Shown piece by piece: positions 1-10,500 of a stretch of DNA of 64,000 nt. The notes beneath the pieces were generated by a model, which saw only the letters and a program-made list of their open reading frames with translations, had not been told where the DNA came from and did no database searches. Made by a program: the position numbers and the translations under genes. Each line of letters opens with the position of its first letter. Position 1 is the first letter of the stretch. Source of the DNA: Porphyra umbilicalis. Its lineage: Eukaryota; Rhodophyta; Bangiophyceae; Bangiales; Bangiaceae. The stretch spans positions 1 to 64,000 of the forward strand of contig KV919025.1 of the NCBI GenBank assembly GCA_002049455.2, read 5' to 3'.

Positions 1-76
1 TTTTCGAATTTTCTGCGAAAACTTTGCACAGCTGGATTCTTCAACTCATTTAAGAACTGAGTGAGCCGACGGGTGT

Positions 77-834
77 TTAAGACCGGACAGTCATAATACA
101 GTCTTTCTCCAGTGCTGTCCACCCTTTTCGTCGCCTGATATACTCTTGAGTAGCCCTCTTTTTTCGTGTAGAATACGACAGAAGCGCCCTACCTGGCAGT
201 TCAAAGCTGTCTCGATATATGATTGTTAAATGCGAATATCTACCTGGGAGTGCTCTGCGGCTCATCAGCCACTCGATCGCTATCTGGTGATATGCAGCGT
301 ACGTACATAGCAGTTCGTGGTCTCCCCGCATCCGTCTACTTTCTCCGATGATATCGAGACCCGACAGAATCTGGTCATCGGGCGGGGGTTTCGATGGCCG
401 TAGATGAGACATTAAATGAGGCCCGTTTCGATCAGAATGAAGTCATCGGTTGATGAGACTGAGAAGTCGTTCCGACACATTTACAAGAAGTACATCTATC
501 CGCCTGCACAAACTGCCTGACATCTCATCACATCGCGACCTCCGGTACGGCCAAGGTCGACATCGCTTTGTCGAGGTCCGGGCACCGCTTCATGAATCTG
601 CGTGGGTGACATGCACAGGCATCGGGCTTCGGCCTGTTCCCGTGAGAGACGGGCGCGGCAATTACATGTAAGTTACATACTGACCAGACTTTTTCCATAC
701 ATAGGACCGACGTCGACCAAGTCAGCGGTGACGACCAGTCCGCACGAGCGGCACACCGAGTTGCCCTGCCGCCAATCCTCAATGACATCGTCGCCGCCAC
801 ACTCGGGGCACGTGTCGGGGGCGGAGCGTTCCAT
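77..834 (-). CDS. TFIIB-like transcription factor, N-terminal zinc ribbon (gene model incomplete)
   Basis: Reading the minus strand from an ATG at 834 gives a zinc ribbon of the TFIIB type. Cysteines fall at residues 9, 12, 28 and 31 (CPEC, then 15 residues, then CRSC), followed by GLVV and an acidic VDVGP stretch, as in the TFIIB family. This domain recruits RNA polymerase to the TBP-bound promoter. A plausible donor (GTATGG) ends exon 1 at 701. An acceptor (cacgcag) at 600-598 would begin exon 2 at 597, with residues resembling the start of a cyclin-fold helix. Further exons are unresolved. The open frame at 77-412 has an RG..ELL..YAAYHQ pattern loosely like a TFIIB cyclin repeat, but I cannot connect it with confidence. 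Introns may be short here. The zinc ribbon is clear; the rest of the model and the left boundary are guesses. A Brf-type or archaeal-like TFB paralogue is the main alternative. Confidence 0.55.
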
Positions 835-897
835 AACAGGCGCAAGGGATCCAGTTGTCCAATTAGATGGGTCTCTGTTCGGTATTTTCAGCTGAAG

Positions 898-1095
898 TCA
901 CATCAGTTCGATGAACTCGATAAGATCCTCGACTACCCTCGTCGAGCCATCTTTCGATAGATTGATGTCGAATCGAAGCCTCGATGAGCTTTCGAGGAGA
1001 AAAAGTCCCAAGTAGACGATGCTGAGCGGTCCCATGAGTCTGTGCACAACGGTGTTAGATGACCTGAACCTGTCGAGATTCCGCCGTCGCGCCAA
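898..1095 (-). CDS. Short open frame, possible terminal exon of an unknown gene
   Basis: A 65-codon minus-strand frame ends in TGA at 898, only 63 bases upstream of the ATG of the TFIIB-like gene. It lacks a good start at its open end, so if real it would be a terminal exon. The C-terminus is acidic and helical-looking (VVEDLIEFIELM), preceded by a hydrophobic stretch. I recognise no family. The surrounding DNA has ordinary GC content, so a frame of this length can occur by chance. Confidence 0.15.
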   Translation of the reverse strand: MARRRNLDRFRSSNTVVHRLMGPLSIVYLGLFLLESSSRLRFDINLSKDGSTRVVEDLIEFIELM

Positions 1096-1565
1096 TCACC
1101 GTCCGATGTGTTGTATGGACGTATCGTGGGTCCATGTCGCTCGCTGCGAGATTAACCTTGTGCCGCGCCAGAACCCAGCGGAGATTGCATCTGGCGCCCT
1201 GACTGGCGGGCCGTTTGGCGTCTGTGGCTTGTGTGCACCTGGCACTCCTGAGAGAGGGGCTCGCCCGAGTGCCTTGTTTTGCCGACACGTGTGTGCGCGT
1301 GTGCGGGCATGTGAGAGCACCCGCACAGGCTGGCGCGGGGGTGACTGGCCCGGCAGCCCAGTGCTGTTCTCCTCAAAGGGGGTAGCACCACAGTGGCCGT
1401 TTTGGGAGTTGTGGGCCCCGCTTTTTTCTCGCGGAACCCCCCTGATGAGCCATCAAATGATGGTTTTCTCTGCAGTATTGTGTGCAGAGGTTTCAGGCGC
1501 TCGTTGGCGAGAGCCCTTTACACCTTGCAGCCGCCATCACATCCCAAGTATGGGTACGGTGTGTC

Positions 1566-1701
1566 TACAGCCGTTCTCCCAAAAATCCCGCACTCCAACT
1601 GTTGCGAAATAGTTCTAAATCGGCCTCTGCGGGGTCGTAGAGGCCGACTTTCCACTCTTTTGCAACTGTCGGAGTGCGGGATTTTTGGGAGAACGGCTGT
1701 A
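1566..1701. mobile_element. Fold-back MITE with TA flanks
   Basis: A 132-bp near-perfect palindrome runs from 1568 to 1699, starting CAGCCGTTCTCCC and ending GGGAGAACGGCTG. Its arms are about 60 bp and the loop is only a few bases. It is bordered by TA at 1566-1567 and 1700-1701, as expected for a Tc1/mariner-type target duplication. It has no coding capacity, so if mobile it would depend on a transposase in trans. Confidence 0.75.
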
Positions 1702-2256
1702 GATGCCAATGAGTGCCCCAAGTGCGCTTCACAAAGCGTTGCGCGATAGCCGGATTGCGGGTCCGGCGAGACACGCAAGAGCTGTAACCTTTTGTGGCGT
1801 ACACGGCCAGGGGCTGGGGAAAATCTCCTGCAGTAAGCAGTATCACATGGGGATCCCCCCCCCCTCGTGCCGCCCCCCCATTTCAAGGAGAATGTCTCTA
1901 GCATGGAGATCTGTACCATTCAACCTCGAGGAGAGCTTTCATTGGCCTGCTAGTCAGCTACATCTGCTCATCTATTGTCCTGTTCACGGCTGTCAGGGCG
2001 CTCGCGTGTCGGAGATATTTCTCTATTTTATGCCTTGGTTCTGCCCACAGGGAGTGCAACAGACTTTGGTGGTCCAAAAACAATGTGGACCACAATCCCG
2101 CAATGTGGGAGCGCGCTACATTGCCACTCCACAGGACGAACTGGATTTGTGGTCCTACCCCCTTTAAGGAGACAGCGCAGACACCGAGCGCCACCGCACC
2201 CAAAGAAGGGGAGAGCGTCGGTTGGTCGGTGCACGGGTGTGAGCGAACACTGCGTT

Positions 2257-2379
2257 CCCTACCTGCCACCACAGGCTGGAATCGGGTCCGCGTCAGACCC
2301 TACCTGCCACCACAGGCTGGAATCGGGTCCGCGTCGGACCCTACCTGCTGCCACAGGCTGGATTCTGGTGTCTCGGGGC
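2257..2379. repeat. 41-bp tandem repeat, three copies
   Basis: The motif CCCTACCTGCCACCACAGG recurs at about 2257, 2298 and 2339, a 41-bp period. The third copy is slightly diverged (CTGCTGCCACAGG). No coding role is evident. Confidence 0.8.
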
Positions 2380-2833
2380 ATCTTTCTCTAGGTGTGGGCC
2401 ATGTGTGTGGCTGAGGTGTGTGTTGTTGGCACCAGTCGGGCTGTTTGCACGCCGGCGGCTTGTGCCCCCACAGCCACCCCTGGATAAGACCGGAATCTAC
2501 AGGAATGGGGCCGGACAGCCGACCTCCGCCTGTGCATGCCTCACCCGATAGCACTGCCCTCCTTGCCGGTTACTCCGCGCGTGTTTTGTCGCGTCCGCAA
2601 CGTCGTGTACGCCTGGTGAGAAGTGCTTGTATTTGCTGGTGTATGGAGCCACACATCAGGATCAGGCCGGCCGGGTGCGTGGCTGTTGCGTGCTGGTGAC
2701 TTGATCGGCCTCTCTTCTGTGCACGTTCTGTTCTTGGAGCTGACGGGATGGGACATGCGCAGTTTTCATCTTTGTGATCTTCCTGCGGCCTGCTGTCATC
2801 TCACTGCTTCTCTGTGGCATTTTCTTGTTTCAG

Positions 2834-3895
2834 ATGGCGCTTGACAACAGGAGGGCTTGGTGTCTGTCGGTGCCCGCAACAGCTGGCTCAATGGGGCACT
2901 TTAAGCTCCCGGACGGGCCCCTGCTTGTAGAGCAGGTGGCGCACAAGTTCGGTTCGCCTGAGGACGCAGCAACCCTTGAGGGAATCCGTCAGTACTTGTC
3001 CACTTCTCTCGTGTTTCGGGCGGTGCGGACCGACGATCTCTACCTCATCCAGTTTGTGTCCAGCACCGAACACGAGCTAGGACTCCTCCTCGGCTCGGTC
3101 GTGCGAGAGCTGCACAACAAGGCGCTCGAGCGCTCCGCAGCAAGCGGGACGCCCGCGGAGGGCGCGGTTGGCGGCCGCTCGCTGCTGATCGACCCCGCCG
3201 CGGCCTTCCTCAAGTACCCGTCTGGTTTCCTCGCCTACCCCATCAGGTGGCATCCTGACCTCGCCGACGACCCGGCCATCTTCGTCAAGGACACGAGGCT
3301 CGCCTCCTTTGGTGACAAGGACGATTGGGAGGAGTGGCAAAGGTTTTTCAAGAGCGAGCTGACGGTGCTTGAGATGCTGCGCCACAGGCCGCACCCCAAC
3401 ATTGCCACCTACCTCGGCTGTGCTGTACGGGACGTGTGCAACGAAGGCAGCGATACGGAGGACCTTCGCATCGTCGGTATTGTGATGGAGCATTATCCGT
3501 TGGTGCTAAGAGATCGGTGCCAGCCCGACCAGCCTCCGCTCAAGGCGACCCGGTGCGTGGAGCAGATCCACGCAGCTCTGATGCACCTGCACGGCCTTGG
3601 CTACTGCCATAACGACGTGAACCCGGACAACGTGATGCTCAAGGCCGACGGCACGGCGGTGCTGATCGACTTTGACTCGTGCCTGCCCATCAATGCTCCC
3701 CTGCAGAAGGGAACTACCCGGGCGTGGAGCAATGAGGCCGCCGACAAGAAGAGCAACCCTGCCAACGACTGGTGGGGTCTCGACCTGGTGAAGAAGCCCT
3801 TGCTTGAGGCAGCCGACAAGCAGGCCAGCTCGCGTGGGTGGCAAGTGGTCGCTGAACATGCACCTGGGTTGACACCACAGTCGAGTGTCTCGTAG
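2834..3895 (+). CDS. Small atypical protein kinase-like protein
   Basis: This 353-residue frame has the core of a eukaryotic protein kinase fold. It has a helix-C-like glutamate (FFKSELTVLEML), a catalytic loop HNDVNPDNVM at residues 259-268 with N replacing the R of HRD, and a metal-binding DFD at 279-281 in place of DFG. The later NDWWGLDLV resembles the helix-F aspartate region of microbial kinases of the form HNDINPSN...IIDFDSC. The glycine-rich loop and VAIK lysine are not obvious, and the C-lobe is short. It may bind or phosphorylate protein substrates, or may be a pseudokinase. The start is the first ATG after a strong acceptor-like sequence (cttgtttcag). The stop is TAG, and the sequence after it loses coding character. 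I cannot name the substrate or subfamily. Confidence 0.65.
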   Translation: MALDNRRAWCLSVPATAGSMGHFKLPDGPLLVEQVAHKFGSPEDAATLEGIRQYLSTSLVFRAVRTDDLYLIQFVSSTEHELGLLLGSVVRELHNKALERSAASGTPAEGAVGGRSLLIDPAAAFLKYPSGFLAYPIRWHPDLADDPAIFVKDTRLASFGDKDDWEEWQRFFKSELTVLEMLRHRPHPNIATYLGCAVRDVCNEGSDTEDLRIVGIVMEHYPLVLRDRCQPDQPPLKATRCVEQIHAALMHLHGLGYCHNDVNPDNVMLKADGTAVLIDFDSCLPINAPLQKGTTRAWSNEAADKKSNPANDWWGLDLVKKPLLEAADKQASSRGWQVVAEHAPGLTPQSSVS

Positions 3896-4413
3896 GTGTC
3901 GAGCTGCTTAGTTGACGTCGGCTGGCCCCCGCCGGCGGGGCGTCCCAGCGACTCGAGGCGACGGCTTTGTGGTGGCCAGTTGTTTAGCCTTGGGTGGCAC
4001 GTTGGCTTGCTCTCGACTTGTCCGCCTCACTACTTCCGGCAATCTGGCTCCTGTTCTCTGTCTTGTAGTGCTGGTTCTTCTGCTTTCTGCCATTGTCTGT
4101 TTTCTGCGTTAGCAACGAGAGTTATCTCATCTTGTGGCTTCAGTGATGCCGGAGCCCCGCATAATAGACCCAGGGCTCTGTCCCATGGTCATGCCCCTCC
4201 GGAGTAGAGGCCTGTAAAAGCAAGGTGGAAGCGCCGCGTCCGTCAGGCAAAACGGCCGAAACTTTGAACCGACGTTGTGATTGGTTTACATATATTCATC
4301 AAAAAGGGAGGCTATGTCGAGTCGAGTTAAAATAGAACTACTATTCTCTGAACTTTAGTCGTGGGTACTTATCAACATGCCCTGGACATTAGTACAGGGT
4401 ACATACTATACAC
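3896..4413. other. Downstream region of the kinase gene, no gene seen
   Basis: The reading frame continues open for 103 codons after the kinase TAG, but its composition turns Cys/Ser/Pro-rich and looks like 3' UTR. No clear AATAAA was found. The remainder up to the first MITE contains nothing I can support. Confidence 0.4.
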
Positions 4414-4715
4414 TAGTGTCTATTCTACCGCAGCATCATTTGATGCGAATCGCATCAAATGATGCCCATTTTCGGAGCGTTTGTTTTCATACTTCCCGAC
4501 CTCTGACGCTCTTTTTGACAGCAGAAACGGACTCAGCGATGCCTTGTTATTCTTGGGGGAGATCCCAGCCAATATGCTATGGATACAAATGGGGGGTGCT
4601 CCAGATGCCTCAACAGGCGGGGTGGAACCGTCGTTGTCTGGCCCTGTGAGAGGGTGCATCATTTGATGCCCAACCGGGCATCATTTGATGCCCGATTGCG
4701 GTAGAATAGACACTA
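4414..4715. mobile_element. MITE with TA flanks and four copies of a 14-bp palindromic word
   Basis: The ends are inverted repeats, GTGTCTATTCTACCGCA on the left and its complement on the right, bordered by TA at 4414-4415 and 4714-4715. Inside each end sits a pair of near-palindromic 14-mers, GCATCATTTGATGC or its variant, at 4433-4446, 4452-4465, 4656-4669 and 4678-4691. There is no coding capacity. A second member at 51701-51850 shares the ends and scaffold but carries a different palindromic word. Confidence 0.8.
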
Positions 4716-5093
4716 GGGTTGCACACGACGCCCCTTTTTCGGGGGCGACAGGGGCGCGCGACGGATAAGACGCCTTACTGACGCCCCATTAGGCAGCCAA
4801 AACGCCCTCACGACGCCCCAAGTAGCACCCTCGATACTCGCAATATAAGTCAAGTGGCACCCATACTGTGCTCTCATATGAAATGTTTGAATAAAAACTG
4901 GGTGCCTGTCCCCAACCAAGGTGCACAGCCGCCACCTGCTGAATCATGTAGACCCCCCTGAACACTTTCTCTTCGCGACGCCTTGCTGACGCCCTTTTGA
5001 GTCGGGGCGTTAAGGGCGCACGACGCCCAAATGACGCCCTAGTGACGCCCTTAACGACGCCCTTAACGACGCCCCGGGCGTTCTGAGCAACCC
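4716..5093. mobile_element. Second TA-flanked MITE abutting the first, rich in GACGCCC motifs
   Basis: The element starts GGGTTGCACA and ends in the imperfect complement TGAGCAACCC. It is bordered by TA at 4714-4715, shared with the preceding MITE, and at 5094-5095. Both ends contain clusters of the heptamer ACGCCC(T/A) in direct orientation (about 4728-4815 and 4975-5075). Using the neighbour's terminal TA as target implies that it arrived after that element. Confidence 0.65.
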
Positions 5094-5095
5094 TA

Positions 5096-6057
5096 CTATA
5101 CACACCCGCACGTTGAAGAATAAGTTGCCTTTTCCAGTGCACGTTGCGCGAGTACATACTTGACCAAAACCATCCCGGGCGGGCCTTTTTGCGTCCTACG
5201 TGGTCCGGCGACGTCCCCAGTTTGTCTCTTGACGATGGAAAGAAGCGCACAGGTCCGCCCGACCACCGTACGGGTTTGCTCGAGGTGGCGACGTCTTCAT
5301 CGTCCGTACGGTCCGCGGGAGCAGATCGTGGTTGAAAGGTACGTAAGGGCAGGTGCGGTGTTTACGGGGTCGTGGGGGCGGGTTGACCGAGGCGGATGTA
5401 GTCACGCTCGCGTAATGTTTTGAGACTTGTCGAAAAGGTGGCTTCAGAGGCCTGAGAGAGCGTTTTCCTTTCAAACGTACGCATGGGTGGTTGAGTAGTT
5501 GCGGAGCGCGTGGCTGCTCGAGCGGTCGCGGCCGTTCCCGTTGCCTGTGGTCGACCGGCGTAGCGCGGGCTGACGACGTGATGCCGTGGATCGGGGAGGT
5601 GGCGGCCCCCGACGGAGCATGGGCGATGCAGGGGGTAGGGGCTGAAGGAAGAGCAGCGTGTTTTTTGAGTGTACGTTGACCTTGGGGAGCCGGTCGGGGT
5701 GGGAGGGTGCTCGATGGTGGGGGGTGGGGGCGGTGTGGGACGGGCGGCGGCGGCGCTGGCGACATGTTGGGCGCCGCGCTCGTGACGCCGTCACCCGCCG
5801 AGCGAGGCGGCGGCGGCCGAGGCGGCGAGACGACCAGCTTGTGGTGAGCCATGCCGCCCGTCCGTTTTGTTCGCGGCCGCCCAGCCGCGCGCCTCGTACT
5901 ACGCGCGGCACACCCGCGTGCGGCGGGTGGGGGCGGCGGCCACCGCCGCTGGAGGCGTTGCCGCCGCGCCAGCCGCCAACGTGGCGGTGGGCGGTGGAAA
6001 AACACGCGTGGGATGCGCGCCTGCACGCGGGGACGACCGGCTGCCGCGGCGGTGGCA

Positions 6058-6088
<31 letters not shown>

Positions 6089-7503
6089 GTGGGGCCCTCG
6101 CGCCATCACGTGATGGCGGCGCGTGGGCGTCGGTTGTCTGCCGCCACGCGCAGCTGCCGGCGTCGGATGCGCAACCGCCGCTGCCGTAGGGGCTACGCGG
6201 CCAACCCCGCGGCGGCAGCGGTGTCACTGCCGCCACTGCCAGTCGCGTGGCGGCCGCCAGAGCGGTCACGCACGACCGCCGCGGCGGCGCCCGGCCGGCG
6301 GCCGTCCCCACCGCCGCCCGTGGTGGGGTGCCGTCGAACCATGCACGGCAGCGGCGGCGCTAGCTTTGGCCCCCCCCCCAACGGCGTGGGGTCCGGCCGG
6401 GATTGGGGCACGCCCGACCCTGCTCCCCGCTGCCGCTGGTCCTCGCCCCCGCCAGCGGGTGCCCCCCGTCGACGCTGCGCATATGCGCGCGTGGGGGCGG
6501 CCTGTGGCGGCCGCTCCGATGGTCGCCGGTGCCGCAGCGTCGGCCCCCCCCCCCGCCCCGCATGGCAGCGGGGGCGGGTACGCGGCGGCCGCCCCGTCAG
6601 CCGATGGGGCAGGGGCCCCCGGTCGGGCGCACCCCGAGACACCCCCCGCACCGAGGCGCCGCGCGTGTGCGCGCCGGCGCCGCGGTAGCGGCGCGTCGCC
6701 GCCGCCGCGCACGCGCGGCCGCGCCGCCAACGGCGGCTCAGTCGGGGCGCGGCGGCGCGGCGGGCGCGGGCGCCGAGCGCCACGTCGACGCGGGGGGTGC
6801 AAGGCTTACCTCTCGCACCCCGTGGGTGGGAACGACAGAAGACGGGATGGGGGGGGGGGTCGACGCCCGCCGCGGTCGCCTCGCTGGTCCGCCGTCCACG
6901 CACGTGGTCTGCGCGGCGGAGATGGCGTACGGGCGATTGTACGGGGCTCCCATGGTGGCCGCCCTGTGGTGTGGGTGAGAAAGGGGTGGAAAAAATACAA
7001 GGTGGCTCTTTTGGTGTGGCGAGACAGTGGCGAGGTGGAGGTGGCCTTGTGTCTGAGCGGCGTTGCCCACTTGTCAGAGCACACCCTCCCCAGATGTACG
7101 TGACTCTCTGGTCTATCTTTCGTCGTGTGAAAACGGTGTTGTCGTTTCGCAAGTCCAGGGTGTTTTCAAGAAAAACGCGTTTGCGCGTGAACACACGATA
7201 AGCACCACTGCGCCGGGGCCCCCGGATTAGCTGGTGTCTGCTCACGGCCACGCCCTCACCACAACCACTAACCGCACCGCCGCACCGCGGCGTGCCCGCC
7301 CTTGCCAGGCGGGCGGCCTGTGTCGGCTCGGCGCTACTGCCGACATACACTCTGACTTCTTTGGGGGCGCTGGCGCCGCTGCGGACGCCTGCGCCTCTGT
7401 CGATTGGTGCCAACCGCCGTTGCGCGGCGTGGTTGTGTTTCTGGGCCGTGTCGGCGGCGTGCGGCGGCGCGGCTCGGCGGCGGCGGCGGCGGCGGCGACG
7501 ACG
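5096..7503. other. Very GC- and CpG-rich block without a supported gene
   Basis: The block contains CGG/GCC runs and long open frames on both strands at once, for example 5196-6311 and 6193-7581 on minus and 5867-6688 and 6123-7103 on plus. Long frames on both strands are expected when A and T are rare, and their translations are Arg/Pro/Ala low complexity with no domain. The last few hundred bases are likely the promoter and 5' leader of the karyopherin-like gene starting at 7504. Confidence 0.5.
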
Positions 7504-10500
7504 ATGGCGTCTCGTGGGGGTGGCGGTGGAGGGGGGGCGGAAGACTCCCCGTCGCTCGGCTCGCTGTTGGCGGCCTTTCACTCGTCGTCGATCGATGCGG
7601 TCACACGGGCGTCCATCCAGGTACGTTGCGTTGCTGTGTCTGGGACAGTGTGCGCGGTGGTGCTTGGTGGACTCTGTGACTTGCGTCTAGCTGGGGACGA
7701 TGGGGAGCGCGGGGCTCGGAGTGTCGCCTACGGTGTACCTCGCTGTGCTGGTGGTGGGTGTCCGTTGGCGTGGTGGCGTCGGCTCTGCAGCGACCTGACG
7801 CGGGCTCCCACTGGCGCGCGCCACTTGGTGTGCTTGCTCTCCCTCTCTGCCTCCCCTGCCTGTCGCCCCTTTCGTCCTCCCCCTCCCCACAGGAGCGCTT
7901 GGTGAGCTACCAAAGCAGCAGCGATTGCATCCGCAGTGCGCACGCCTTCCTGCGGGACATCCCCCCCCCCGTTCTCCCCACCGACGCGCTCATCGCGCAC
8001 TACTACCTCGGCGCCCTCGACGGGTACGCGCGCACGCAGTACTTTGCCTCCCCTTCCGGGGAGCGGGACATGCTGCTCGCCGTGTCGCTCCGCTTCCTAT
8101 CCTTGTCCTTGCCCGACGGCGCGGACACCTCCTGCATCCCGTCGTACGTTGTCACCAAGGCGGCGGCGGTTGTGGCGGAGCTCGGTAAACGCGAGTGGCT
8201 AACGGCGGGCCAGCGAACCGCGGGCGGCGGCGGCGGCGACGGCGCGGCGAGCCGCTTTGAGGCGATCATGTTTGCGGCCGCAGGCAGCGTCCGCGCGCGC
8301 GCGGCGGTTGCCGTTGCGCTCATTGACGCGGTCGGCGACGCGGCAGCCGGGGACCTCCTGTCGGGCCACTACACCCGCCTACGGCAGCTGCTGCTCGGCC
8401 GCGGCGGGTCGCTCGTGGAGCTGCTCTTCTCGGCTGCCGCGGGCTCGTCGGTGCACAGGTCCCCTTGCGGCGGCCTGGGCGGCGGCGCCATCTGCACAGC
8501 CGCCGAGGCGGCTGCAGCGGTGCGCTCGTTGGGCGGCACCCTGCGCCTCGCGTCGACGGCCGCCTCATCGGACGTGGCCGCCTCCTCCCTGCACGCCGTC
8601 CGCCACGTGTCGGGGGTAGTGGACGCCCCCGCTGACGTGCGGGCGGTGGCGTTTGAGGTGCTCGCCGACGTGCACGGGACGGGGAAGAACCGGCTGCTCG
8701 CGTCCGAAGGCCTCTGGGCCGACTCGCTCGGCCACGTGGCCACGTGCTGGCCGCCGCTCGGGGTGCCCCCCGGCGCGGGGGAGGACGCAGAGGAGGAGGC
8801 GGTCGTGTTGCTCCGCGCCGCCGTCCTCTACTCCGAGTCGGTCGTCGGGCGCTTTGTGTCGCGGGGGACGCCCAGCTACGGCGCCGCGTCGCCCTCGTCG
8901 GTGGCGGGGGCGCCAACGTCGCCGCCGCTGCTGCGCGCGCTCGACAGCCTCCTCACCTTCACTTCGGCGGTGGCGGCGGGGGGCGCCCGCCGCGCGGTGG
9001 TGTTTGTGGCCGCCCTCGACGCTTGGCTGGCAGTGCTGGAGCCGCTCGCCGACGCGACCGGCGACGTGCCGATCGTGCACCAGCTCCACTCGGGGCTGTC
9101 TGCCCTCGCGCAGATGTGTGTGGAGAAGGCGCTCGGGCGGTCCAACGGGGAGGTGCTCGGGGCGCTCGAGGATTGGGATGATGGAGACGGGGAGGGAGGG
9201 GCCGACGCCGACGACGGGGAGGACGTGCGCGGGGAGGGTGGCTCCCTGCGGCTGACCCGCGACGGGGTGGCCGAGTTGGAGGCGCTCCTCGGCTTGGGTG
9301 ACCCGGCGTCGTCGGGGGCAGCGACGGCGTCCTTTGACGAAGTCGCGCTCGTGCGCAGCGGCACGGCCGTGGCGACAGGCGGCGCGGAGGAGGCCGCCGC
9401 CGCCCTGTCGGACCGCGCCGCGTACGTGGCCAAGAATCTGGCGGTCGTTGCGGCCGTCGCGCGCCTCTACCCGACCTCTGCCGCGCTGGGGCTAGCCGGG
9501 GTGGTCGTGTCGCTCCTCGGCACGACGATCGCAACCGAGGGGGGGCGCATGCGCGACACGAGGACGCTCCTGCAGTTGGCTGCCGTCGTGTCGCCGACGC
9601 TCGAGCCGGCCTCGCCGGCCGCGCAGGGCCTCCTCGCAACCGTCTGTCGGGTGCTCGGCGTCACCGACAATGGAGTGTTGGCGGCGGCCTTTCGGGTGCT
9701 CTCCTGCCTCACCGACGCGATCAACGCCTGGACGGGCGACGGTGGGAGCGACGGCAGGGACGTCGGCGGCCGCTGTGCGACCGACCATGGGGGTCTCCCT
9801 GCGCAGCTTGCCATGGTCGCCGCCCAGTGTTCCACGTCGAGCCACGCGCCACTCTCCCGCTACGCGGCGGCCTTTCTCTGCCGCCTCGCCGCCACGCCCG
9901 TGGCATCGACGGCGTATGGGACGGCGCCGCCGTTACCGCCGGCGTTTGTCGCTCTCCCCCGGGCGGCGGGCGGCGGGGACCGCCGCGCCGCCGCCCTTGC
10001 GTCGGCCGCCGCCTTTCGGTGGGCGCTGCTGCCGCACGGGGGCTCGGCTGTGGCGGTCGCCCGCCTCTCTGTGGATGAGTGGCAGCACCGGTCGTCGGCG
10101 TGGCGCGCATTCGCGCGCGACGCGCTCATCACGCCACTCAACGAGGCGTTTGGTGAGTCGGTTGTGCAGGCGCTTGCGCGCCACGCCGCCCCGCTGCTGC
10201 GGCTGGCCGTCATCATCCGCGCAACTTTTTCGGCTGCGGGCGTGGGCGCAGGCGCCCGCCCGGCGCAAGCCCTGTGGACGGCGGGGGGGCAGGAGTTGGT
10301 CATGGCTGCCCGGCGGGTGCTCACCATCTGCGCGCAGGTGCTCCACGCCAAGCGCATTGCGGCTACGACGCGGCGGCTCGGGACGGGGGGGGGCACCGCG
10401 GGCGGTGGGGGGGGGGTGCCAGCGGTGCGGGTGGCAGCCCAGGCGTGGGCGCCGGTGCCAGCGGCGGCGGCGGCGGCGGCGGGTTGCCCGACGGCGGCGC

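Larger units (their letters stand above)
1096..2833. other. Intergenic region without a supported gene
   Basis: Open frames here are short and overlap on both strands. The stretch holds a fold-back element (1566-1701), a 41-bp tandem repeat (2257-2379) and a short inverted repeat around 2065-2100 (ggtggtcca/tggaccaca). The last part, 2700-2833, is pyrimidine-rich and ends in ttgtttcag directly before the kinase ATG. It may therefore be the end of a 5'-UTR intron of that gene. Confidence 0.4.

Noticed and set aside
5196-7581. Long overlapping open frames on both strands (for example 371 and 462 codons)
   Set aside because: They arise from extreme GC content; the translations are Arg/Pro/Ala low complexity with no domain, start context or splice support.
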